Shown: positions 39,448 to 46,287 of the stretch, in pieces
Layout: each line of letters opens with the position of its first letter
Numbering within the stretch: the first letter of the stretch is position 1
Virus record (IMG/VR): IMGVR_UViG_3300036715_000213
Location: 1-64,000 of that record
Origin: a virus
DNA: 64,000 nucleotides
Direction: 5' to 3' (one strand)
Notes under the pieces: generated by a model
Database searches by the model: none
What the model saw: the letters and a program-made list of their open reading frames with translations, nothing else
What the model was told of the DNA's origin: nothing
Position numbers and translations under genes: made by a program

Positions 39448-40776
39448 TTAGTACCAAGGTCCTGTTAAATCAAATGCCATATTGGCGCGTGCAATATAAT
39501 TGTTGGTACCGCTCGCACTTTGGCCCACTGCTGGTTGTACGTTCATATATAATCTTCCATCATTACCATACCATTGCATATGTTCGGGAATTGATGTATT
39601 TATGTTACCAATCATATATTTTATGCCGGGCATTTTTCCTCGGATAAAACCACTTGTGTTTTCAGAAATAAATAAATCAGCAATCATGAAATTATTGTCA
39701 ATCTTACTTGGGAATGTCACATTAGTCTGGTATCCGCTAATTGGCCAAAGCGTGCCTGGATTAAATGCTAATGTATCAATACTTTGGAACGATACTTGAA
39801 TTGGTAAACCAGTGTTGGTATAATCTTTCATGACTATTTTACCCGAGCCAGTTGCCTTTAATGTATGCATCCAGCAACCTGAATCAGTTTGATTGTATGC
39901 GCCGATATTCGCATTTGCAGCCGCATATCGTTCAGTTGCACATAGAATGCTGTTGTATTTGTCGCTACCCTTGAAGCTGATAAAGTCAGTAAAACAGTAT
40001 CCGCCCTTACCTATGTTTTGCTGAAACTCATTCATCAAGTAGAAGCCACGACTATCACCGATGATTGTCCATTGTTTAGCAGATGTTTGATTACCTAGAG
40101 ATTCTGTTGTATTGCTACCGCTGTTCCATGCTAACCAAGAGTAATACCATTTATACCAACCGTTAACTACCGTTGCACCAGATCCACTTGACACCCAATT
40201 CTTTGTTGGGCTGATAATATCAAACGGCATTTGATTTCCAGTGAATGTGTCAATATCAGTCATTGTATCAGCAACGCCGACTTTAGCATACTTACCGTAA
40301 GCACTTGAATAGTTTGCGTCAAGAGCATCATCAACACGCAGATATTGTTGAGTACCTGCTATATCAGAACTACGGTAAACACGCTTGTTTGTTCCACTGA
40401 AAGCAATAGTAAATCCAAGTCCGGGAGTTTTCATCGTCAGAGTGCCAGTAGCAGCTAACATACCAGCTGGATTTGCTACTAGAGTAACTGTAAACAGATT
40501 TGTAGTTGATGTGCTAGTAACACGGAACTGACCAACATAAGCATCATCAGAAGCGCCTATCAACTCAACTACTTGGTTAATTTGCATACCATGACTAGTA
40601 GCAGTAACTACTGCACTTAATGGTCCTTGCATCACAATACTAGTTACTGATAGAGTATTGAAACCGTTAACCAAAACTGAATCAAGTGCGTTTACCAAAT
40701 CGCCATTGCTGTTATTGATAACAGGCGAACCTTGCATTGTATTATTGTACCATTTGACTGGAAGTGTAGTAGGCAT
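39448..40776 (-). CDS. Tail fibre/adhesin paralogue A (442 aa)
   Basis: First of the three tandem copies, 442 residues. Shared blocks are MPTTLPVKWYNNTMQGSPVI, LDSVLVNGFNTLSVTS, INQVVELIGASDDAYVGQFR, GSGATVVNGWYKWYYSWLAW, KQWTIIGDSRGFYLMNEF, GFIRGKMPGIKYMI and the ending MAFDLTGPWY. The RGxMPGI motif is present in all copies (RGTMPGI, RGMMPGL), so it may be structurally essential. It begins right after the 194-aa gene. Confidence 0.78.
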   Translation of the reverse strand: MPTTLPVKWYNNTMQGSPVINNSNGDLVNALDSVLVNGFNTLSVTSIVMQGPLSAVVTATSHGMQINQVVELIGASDDAYVGQFRVTSTSTTNLFTVTLVANPAGMLAATGTLTMKTPGLGFTIAFSGTNKRVYRSSDIAGTQQYLRVDDALDANYSSAYGKYAKVGVADTMTDIDTFTGNQMPFDIISPTKNWVSSGSGATVVNGWYKWYYSWLAWNSGSNTTESLGNQTSAKQWTIIGDSRGFYLMNEFQQNIGKGGYCFTDFISFKGSDKYNSILCATERYAAANANIGAYNQTDSGCWMHTLKATGSGKIVMKDYTNTGLPIQVSFQSIDTLAFNPGTLWPISGYQTNVTFPSKIDNNFMIADLFISENTSGFIRGKMPGIKYMIGNINTSIPEHMQWYGNDGRLYMNVQPAVGQSASGTNNYIARANMAFDLTGPWY

Positions 40777-41361
40777 TTAAATTAACTCTATTTGTAAGCG
40801 AAGTCCCTGACTTGGTCCAACTCGCTGTAATTGTCTTTTGCTATTACCAACAAAGTACTCAATATCATATCGATCACGTTGACGACGGTAATACACTCTA
40901 TTATTTAACGTATAGACAAACATAACATCCGAGTTTTGATTATAAAAATCACGACTATCATCAACACAGACTCGGCATGCTGTTGCTCCAGGAAAAGAAC
41001 GAGTAATGAAGTTCTGCGTCAGTGTATCACGATAATACATGTAACATCCGTCATCTTTCTTCCAAGCGATAACCTGACTCATGTTATTGTCAAACGCACA
41101 TGACACTGATCGAACGTCGTTTTCAGAACGGGTCCACACGATGTCACCATCAGCAGGCTTCAAACGGATTACATTATCTACATACGAAACATTCCATAGC
41201 TTGAACATACGACCGCGAGAGCCATCACCCAAATTTATTCCACCGAGAATGTTCTGCGAATACGGAGTGTATTTCTCATTGTATGGAGCAAGGAATGTAC
41301 TTGGGACTGGGACATCAGTCCACTCATGCGTACCACTTCCATCAACATGTTGTGGAATCAA
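40777..41361 (-). CDS. Structural protein of the fibre cassette, 194 aa
   Basis: A 194-residue protein with repeated beta-strand, propeller-like pairs (VSCAFDNNMSQVIAWKKDDG, YMYYRDTLTQNFITRSFPGA, RVCVDDSRDF, VMFVYTLNNRVYYRRQRDRY). The N-terminal motif HVDGSGTHEWTDVPVPSTFL is familiar from phage fibre-accessory proteins. I cannot assign a function. It is coupled to the upstream 319-aa gene by ATGA and followed at once by the first adhesin paralogue, so it may be an adaptor that anchors the paralogues. Confidence 0.7.
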   Translation of the reverse strand: MIPQHVDGSGTHEWTDVPVPSTFLAPYNEKYTPYSQNILGGINLGDGSRGRMFKLWNVSYVDNVIRLKPADGDIVWTRSENDVRSVSCAFDNNMSQVIAWKKDDGCYMYYRDTLTQNFITRSFPGATACRVCVDDSRDFYNQNSDVMFVYTLNNRVYYRRQRDRYDIEYFVGNSKRQLQRVGPSQGLRLQIELI

Positions 41362-42317
41362 ATTCTACCCCATGAAATGCGAGTTGTTAGTGAAAGTACA
41401 TTTGTCGTATCCTTCGGAATAGCACGATCCAGAACAATTTGATATGCAAACACCGCAGTACTCTGACCCCATGATGCACGAATAGCTGCAATACCACCAG
41501 TAGAATTCGCTAGTTGAATACCAAATGTCCATGTTGCATCAATGTAATAAGATCCACCAACATATGTGCCGTTACCAGCAGATCCATATGAGCTACCTTG
41601 ACTCCACCCGGACCCGGTTTGTGTGCCGCTTGGTCCACTTGCTGATACGTCTTGAATAGTTGGATATGATGGGGATGCTCCGTAGAAGCTCATACCCCAT
41701 GGACCTAACCAACCATAGTAAAACGCTAAAGTCGATGCACCAAAACTGGCTGCGGAACATAATTTGGATGTGTAGTTATACGATGTACCGTTAATTGAGA
41801 ACGAACCATATGATTCAGTTAGATTTGGAATTACCTTCACACGATAGTAGACAGTCAACTGGTCAATTGCAATTAGTGTAATGGAAATAGGATTACCAAA
41901 TGTGTCAGTAATTAAAGCTCGAGAAAATAAATTACCCGCTGCGGCTGCCCATCCAACACCAATCTCAGATATGTTACCAACAACCGCACCTTGGGTAAAC
42001 GTCCATGCAAAAGTGTAGATACACGAATAACCATCTGCAGCTCCCTGATTAACTGCTGATGTAGCCGAGCTATTGCCAGCAGTTGACGATACAAGTTGCG
42101 CATCTAATGCTGTTTGTGTTTCAACAGGAGTGCTAACACCAGTACCTAATTTACAGTAAGAGAACACCTGTCCACCAGCAGTATAGAGTGCATCTAATCC
42201 TTGGTTAAGAACAAGGTTGTCAAACCATCCAGTCTCCTGAACTACTTTCTCGCCGCGTCGTATAACGAGTTTATACTCGCCAGCGACTTTGTTGTGCATT
42301 TGTAAATTGATTGTCAT
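41358..42317 (-). CDS. Fibre-adaptor-like structural protein, 319 aa
   Basis: The first half (RRGEKVVQETGWFDNLVLNQ, GLDALY, CKLGTGVSTPVETQTALDAQ, VGNISEIGVGWA, LFSRALI) has the same layout as the 147-aa protein at 54130-54573 (REIHNMVVDTGKNLIAG, VALGSSNVA, TLDAEM). This is a recurring phage tail-fibre module. The second half is Ser/Gly/Tyr-rich (GSGWSQGSSYGSAGNGTYVG) and ends in beta strands. A virion location in the tail is likely. ATGA overlaps link it to genes on both sides. Confidence 0.75.
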   Translation of the reverse strand: MTINLQMHNKVAGEYKLVIRRGEKVVQETGWFDNLVLNQGLDALYTAGGQVFSYCKLGTGVSTPVETQTALDAQLVSSTAGNSSATSAVNQGAADGYSCIYTFAWTFTQGAVVGNISEIGVGWAAAAGNLFSRALITDTFGNPISITLIAIDQLTVYYRVKVIPNLTESYGSFSINGTSYNYTSKLCSAASFGASTLAFYYGWLGPWGMSFYGASPSYPTIQDVSASGPSGTQTGSGWSQGSSYGSAGNGTYVGGSYYIDATWTFGIQLANSTGGIAAIRASWGQSTAVFAYQIVLDRAIPKDTTNVLSLTTRISWGRI

Positions 42318-42775
42318 GTTAGAGTTCCTGAAATAATACCCACCCCGCCCAATTCATATTGCTCGATAGGTGTTGTATTTGTTACATAATTTATGGTTAC
42401 TGTTAAAGTGCCGCTGAGAATATGTGGATGTCGCGCTTCCCATTCTTCCGGTGGGTTGTGATCAATTGTCTTATACGCGATGACTGTTTGTAGAGTACCG
42501 CTTAAGATTCGACTATCTCCACGACCAACCTCCTCTGGGGGTTGGTGGTCATATACTGGATAACGAATTACCTCAGTCAATGTCCCGGAAATAATATGGG
42601 GATGTCGGGCCTCATATTCATCTTCGGGTTGAGTCATATCTATTCCGTGAGTAATTCCCGGCGGATTTTGACGGATTGACTCATCGTATGCATGGGGGTA
42701 TAAATTGCTCGTGAAGAACTGGGGTCTATGTTCTCGAGAACAGATAACTCCAATTGTTGCAACTGCATTCATCAT
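42314..42775 (-). CDS. Repeat protein, 153 aa (HPHIISGTL repeats)
   Basis: This 153-residue protein is built from four copies of a ~38-residue unit: acidic linker PEDEYEARHPH or PPEEWEARHPH, then IISGTLTEVI or ILSGTLTVTI, then YPVYDHQP, YKTIDHNP or YVTNTTP. The third and fourth copies are more divergent (DSRILSGTLQ, GVGIISGTLT). Similar repeats occur in short structural proteins of other phages; function unknown. Each unit may be one beta hairpin of a fibre shaft or tip. It lies between two fibre-type genes. Confidence 0.72.
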   Translation of the reverse strand: MMNAVATIGVICSREHRPQFFTSNLYPHAYDESIRQNPPGITHGIDMTQPEDEYEARHPHIISGTLTEVIRYPVYDHQPPEEVGRGDSRILSGTLQTVIAYKTIDHNPPEEWEARHPHILSGTLTVTINYVTNTTPIEQYELGGVGIISGTLT

Positions 42776-42797
42776 ACAACGATACTCCCCTGTCGTA

Positions 42798-42805
42798 TAT
42801 TTATG
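42798..42805 (-). promoter_or_regulatory. Late promoter candidate (CATAAATA) before the repeat-protein gene
   Basis: The box overlaps the stop of the 217-aa gene; RNA would begin near 42792, 17 bases before the 153-aa gene ATG at 42775. Same variant and spacing class as the site before gene 19. Confidence 0.45.
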
Positions 42806-43454
42806 TCGCGATTGCTAAATTGCCTTCGAGTTCCCAGTAGTCAGGACCTGTTTTGATTGCAGTGACTTTACCATAACGGCGAGCGATATCGAAAGTATCG
42901 GGAGACACTAGAGTCACTCCAGGTTTGGCTGCAACCGTTACAATTCCATCAGTACTACCGTTCCATGATACTAGAATTGCGCTACCAATTGGTAACTTTA
43001 CGTCAGCTTGCATTGGTAGCCAAACTGTTACAAAATCATTAGCAAAACTACGGATTAGAGTATTGTACGAATCCTCTTCAACTAAAGTATAATCTTCAGT
43101 AATGTCTTTGATTTGGATGAAGCGATTCGCAATGATTGCTCGAGCCCATTCCAGTTCCTCAGCCCAGCTGATAAGACCGTCTTGGAGGACTTTAAAGTTT
43201 GCATCAATCTCTTCATTAGTTAGAGTTGTACCTTTTACTGAGCTAAATTTGGGAATTTGTGGAAGCCATGTTTCACGATATGTGATTGGGAGGACGTCGG
43301 AGATTTTAACACCATCCCAGCCGACCGGAAAGTGCCAGGTTTGTCCTGTAGCTTGATTACCAGTGATGGCAGTTGTCTGGTTCTTAATTGTACAGAAGGA
43401 TCCAGGAGCCGCTCGGAACCAGTTACCTTGTACGGATAACGTTACATTTGCCAT
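42801..43454 (-). CDS. Structural protein with shared fibre module, 217 aa
   Basis: A 217-residue protein with MANVTLSVQGNWFRAAPGSF, then the motif ITYRETWLPQIPKFSSVKGT and TLTNEEIDANFKVLQDGL. The VKGTxLTNxEIDxN segment is also at the start of the 435-residue fibre protein (44793-46100) and, truncated, in the 37-residue ORF at 44663. The C-terminal half (YTLVEEDSYNTLIRSFANDF onward) resembles phage beta-prism repeats used in tail proteins. Likely a tail or fibre attachment protein, downstream of gene 13 by 3 bases. Confidence 0.75.
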   Translation of the reverse strand: MANVTLSVQGNWFRAAPGSFCTIKNQTTAITGNQATGQTWHFPVGWDGVKISDVLPITYRETWLPQIPKFSSVKGTTLTNEEIDANFKVLQDGLISWAEELEWARAIIANRFIQIKDITEDYTLVEEDSYNTLIRSFANDFVTVWLPMQADVKLPIGSAILVSWNGSTDGIVTVAAKPGVTLVSPDTFDIARRYGKVTAIKTGPDYWELEGNLAIAT

Positions 43455-43457
43455 TTA

Positions 43458-44204
43458 TCATCCCATAATAAAATCAAGGGGCGATAGTTTACCCATGATT
43501 TCGTTTTCAATATCTTCAGCCTCTTGTTTTCCTTCTTCGTACAATGCTTGTCCGTCTAGTGTTACACCACCGGGCAATGTAATACCACCGAATTTCTTGA
43601 TGTTGCCACCCCATTGACGTTTTAGCAATGCAGTAACATAGTGTTTTAGATTGTTGTCGTTCCAGAACTTTGTCGCATCATCTGGATCCAACGCTCTATA
43701 GCAATCAATGAGAATGTACTCGCCCTCAGCAATTTTAGCATTCCAGTTTTGATCGATGTACAATTTGCTAGTTAGCTTGTTCCAACGGAATTGCTTTTGA
43801 GTGTTTAAAATCTGATCAAGCAAATCTAAATGCATCATTGATTGTACATAGTATATCATTGATGTAGATGTCAAATCTCGGAGATCGTTCATACGCAATT
43901 GATACTGGACGTCAAAAATATTAGCATCAGAATTAGCTTGTGTTCCAGTAGTTGGGAATACACGATTTACACCAAAAATTAAATCCGGAAGTGTGATGTA
44001 TTTGTTAGTGATATCAGTAGCGGTTACTAAATGCTTTAGGTACACGCGCTCAATACCATCCCAATAGTAATCGCGGAAATATGCGATTGCATCGTCAACT
44101 ACATCGTCAGCTTGTTCATCAGTGATATTGATTTCAACAAGAGGTGCTCCAAGTTTACGGTAGCAATATTGAATTAGTTCGTCGCGACTTGTAACATTAG
44201 CCAT
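43458..44204 (-). CDS. 13: Neck protein gp13
   Basis: The 248-residue protein resembles T4 gp13 (309 aa) and cyanophage homologues: SRDELIQYCYRKLGAPLVEI, NITDEQADDVVDDAIAYFRD, YYWDGIERVYLKHLVTATDI, YIDQNWNAKIAEGEYILIDC and GGVTLDGQALYEEGKQEAED. It forms the neck between portal and tail. In T4, 13 and 14 are adjacent; here about 15 kb of fibre genes separate them. The start overlaps the stop of the 135-aa membrane protein by one base. Confidence 0.92.
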   Translation of the reverse strand: MANVTSRDELIQYCYRKLGAPLVEINITDEQADDVVDDAIAYFRDYYWDGIERVYLKHLVTATDITNKYITLPDLIFGVNRVFPTTGTQANSDANIFDVQYQLRMNDLRDLTSTSMIYYVQSMMHLDLLDQILNTQKQFRWNKLTSKLYIDQNWNAKIAEGEYILIDCYRALDPDDATKFWNDNNLKHYVTALLKRQWGGNIKKFGGITLPGGVTLDGQALYEEGKQEAEDIENEIMGKLSPLDFIMG

Positions 44205-44611
44205 TATTCTTCTCCAGAATTTACACTCAACGTTTTGTTCAGTGCTTCAAGAACTCGGTAGTTCTTTACTGTACATAATTCACACAATATTAGATTCTCA
44301 TGGTGTGCTGTAATGCCAACCATACGTGCTTCCATCTCGGAAAGCTTTTTGAGCAACTCAGTGATTTGTACCGATTGGGCAACATAAGCAGCTTCCATCG
44401 TAGATAAACGCTCACGTACTGCCTTAATTTCTTTGGCTTGTTCTTCGTAAGTATTGGACTGGATGTTATCGGCGGTGACTGATTTATGTGCTTTTGCTGA
44501 CTCGACGCGTTCCCGACGCATCCACCATCCAATAGATGTGGCGATTACAGCAATACCAGCAATTATTGTCCCACCAGTCTCCCCAAGTTCATTAATAAAA
44601 CTAGCTAGCAT
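44204..44611 (-). CDS. Small membrane protein with coiled coil, 135 aa
   Basis: One N-terminal membrane span (GGTIIAGIAVIATSIGWWM, about residues 13-31), a basic flank (RRERVESAKAHK) and a long coiled coil (AKEIKAVRERLSTMEAAYVA, ITELLKKLSEMEARMVG), then CELCTVKNYRVLEALNK. This layout fits a holin- or spanin-type lysis protein or a minor tail membrane protein; no motif decides. It is the first gene after a late promoter at 44781-44788, with GGGAAG before its ATG, and precedes gene 13. Confidence 0.68.
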   Translation of the reverse strand: MLASFINELGETGGTIIAGIAVIATSIGWWMRRERVESAKAHKSVTADNIQSNTYEEQAKEIKAVRERLSTMEAAYVAQSVQITELLKKLSEMEARMVGITAHHENLILCELCTVKNYRVLEALNKTLSVNSGEE

Positions 44612-44662
44612 TGTCTTCCCATTCGCGATGTGTTAGATATCTTATTAGTAACCATAGTGAAA

Positions 44663-44776
44663 TCATTGCCCAATATAGGTGAACCCAATTGAAAAGTCTA
44701 AAAAGCCCTTGACTGTAGTGGTAGCACCTGGAACTATTGGGGTAGTTGACTGACGGTATGATATTTGTGTTGGCAT
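44663..44776 (-). pseudogene. 37-codon ORF: truncated copy of a fibre N-terminal module
   Basis: MPTQISYRQSTTPIVPGATT then TVKGFLDFSIGFTYIGQ. The first 24 residues parallel the start of the adjacent 435-residue fibre (IKYRASSTPTVPTTTTVKG) but the sequence diverges after VKG and stops. A late promoter ends four bases before its ATG, so late RNA would begin at the start codon and probably would not translate it. Most likely a remnant. This ORF covers much of the 180-base gap at 44612-44792. Confidence 0.5.
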
Positions 44777-44780
44777 ACCG

Positions 44781-44788
44781 TATTTATA
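44781..44788 (-). promoter_or_regulatory. Late promoter (TATAAATA) in the gap after the 435-aa fibre gene
   Basis: Exact T4 late consensus on the minus strand in an intergenic gap. RNA would start near 44775 and lead into the 135-aa membrane-protein gene and gene 13. Confidence 0.65.
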
Positions 44789-44792
44789 TCAA

Positions 44793-46100
44793 TCAACCAC
44801 GCGATACTAGAACGCCTGCGAAGTTGGTTACGTTAGTACCGAAGGCGACGACTGGTGTTGTACCAGTAGCCGTAACACGCAATTCGAATGTATCACCAAC
44901 TGCTGTGGTTTTAAACAGGTCAGTAATGCTTGCTGTGAGAGATGTAACTGATGCTCCGGTTACAGTCTTAGTGTAAACTGCTGCAGCATTCATCCATAAT
45001 TCTATAGTCATTGCAGTCAGTGCAGTTCCAGTAACTTGGACGTTACCAGTTAATTGATAGTAACCAATTACACCTGGAGTCCAACGGAATGTAGTTGTGC
45101 TATCGAAAACGCTAACGCTATCGAATGTTTCACCGTTGAATGGTAATACGACTGATGCTGCTGCACTTGTCAACGCAAATGTGGTTGTATTACGAAATGC
45201 ACGGAACACAGGTTCTGCTAAAGAGCCGTGCACGTGATCTTGACGTGCGAAACGAGTTGATGTACCAACAACTGCTGTTGCTGCTGCCGATACTGGAGTA
45301 GCTGAACCCGCTTGCCCAATAACAAACGCAGTAGTCGCTAATAATAGAGAACTGTTATCAACTGCTGGAGTTGATGTTGCTGTTGGAGTAACAAGAGCGG
45401 GACTTGAGTTATTTGCTTTTGTTGCAATGTTACCGTCTAGCTTATTGATAGCTTGGAGGATCGTATCAGTAACTGCTACAGTACCAGAACCTGATGCAAA
45501 ACCAGTTAGAACCTTACTAATTACAGATGCATTAGTTACAGTCGTTGCATTACCAGTTGAAGTAACTTCACCAGTTAGATTAGCGTTAGTAGCATCGTTT
45601 CCAATCAACTTATTGATAGCTTGGAGGATCGTATCAGTGGAAGCAACTACACCAGCGCCTGGAGATAATCCAGTTAGAACCTTACCAATTACAGTTGCAT
45701 TTGGAACTATAGTAGAATTACCAGTTGAAGTAACTTCACCAGTTAGATTAGCGTTTGTTGTTACAGTAGAAGCTAGAGTGGCGGTATTAGCATTTCCACT
45801 GAAGTTTGCGGCATACAAAGTGTCAGTGGATGGCTTGTAACGTAGATTAGTAGAGCTGATACGATACGGGACAGCACCAGTACCATTCGATGCAGTTGCA
45901 CCAAATGCCCACATCGGGAACACAAATGCTGTATTTGTAACGTCATCAGTAATCGCAGTGTTGGTTGTCAACAGATCTAACTGATCGGCAATTGACTTGA
46001 TATTTCCATCAATTTCCAGATTAGTCAGCGGCGTACCCTTAACCGTTGTGGTTGTTGGTACTGTCGGTGTTGACGACGCGCGGTATTTAATTTTTGCCAT
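44793..46100 (-). CDS. Tail fibre-type structural protein with internal repeat, 435 aa
   Basis: A 435-residue protein starting MAKIKYRASSTPTVPTTTTV with KGTPLTNLEIDGNIKSIADQ, the shared N-terminal module. Two copies of a 56-residue repeat follow (NLTGEVTSTGN ... VLTGLSPGAGVVAS.TDTILQAINKL), encoded by a 168-bp tandem duplication. The C-terminal domain (FDSTTTFRWTPGVIGYYQLT, GNVQVTGTALTAMTIELWMN) looks like a C1q/TNF-like beta sandwich, a trimeric head common in phage fibres. A host-binding role is inferred. Confidence 0.8.
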   Translation of the reverse strand: MAKIKYRASSTPTVPTTTTVKGTPLTNLEIDGNIKSIADQLDLLTTNTAITDDVTNTAFVFPMWAFGATASNGTGAVPYRISSTNLRYKPSTDTLYAANFSGNANTATLASTVTTNANLTGEVTSTGNSTIVPNATVIGKVLTGLSPGAGVVASTDTILQAINKLIGNDATNANLTGEVTSTGNATTVTNASVISKVLTGFASGSGTVAVTDTILQAINKLDGNIATKANNSSPALVTPTATSTPAVDNSSLLLATTAFVIGQAGSATPVSAAATAVVGTSTRFARQDHVHGSLAEPVFRAFRNTTTFALTSAAASVVLPFNGETFDSVSVFDSTTTFRWTPGVIGYYQLTGNVQVTGTALTAMTIELWMNAAAVYTKTVTGASVTSLTASITDLFKTTAVGDTFELRVTATGTTPVVAFGTNVTNFAGVLVSRG

Positions 46101-46287
46101 TTATGTGTTCCAGTATTTTCTGCATCTGTTTCTTTAGTGTATTTACTTCATTCTGTAGACTATCAAAAGCGTCATGCTGCATCCGACTCTTCATGAAAGC
46201 CGCTTTGTCAACTACAACGATACTCCTATCGTCTTTCTTGTACAGCCCCTTGAGCGGTGATCCGTTACGATCAACTATCTGCTTCAT
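46087..46287 (-). CDS. Small phage protein, 66 aa (coiled coil)
   Basis: A 66-residue protein: MKQIVDRNGSPLKGLYKKDD, then RSIVVVDKAAFMKSRMQHDA and a coiled coil (LQNEVNTLKKQMQKILEHIN). Similar small proteins of form 'IVDxNGxPLxGLYK...VVVDKxAF' occur beside fibre genes in T4-like phages; function unknown. It overlaps both neighbours (ATGA with the 719-aa gene; 14 bases with the 435-aa gene). It may be a trimerisation or assembly factor. Confidence 0.72.
   Translation of the reverse strand: MKQIVDRNGSPLKGLYKKDDRSIVVVDKAAFMKSRMQHDAFDSLQNEVNTLKKQMQKILEHINGKN

Noticed and set aside
44601-44666. 21-codon ORF MISLWLLIRYLTHREWEDNAS overlapping the 135-aa gene start
   Set aside because: It has an ATGA overlap with the 37-codon remnant but no ribosome-binding site and no recognisable similarity; too short to support.
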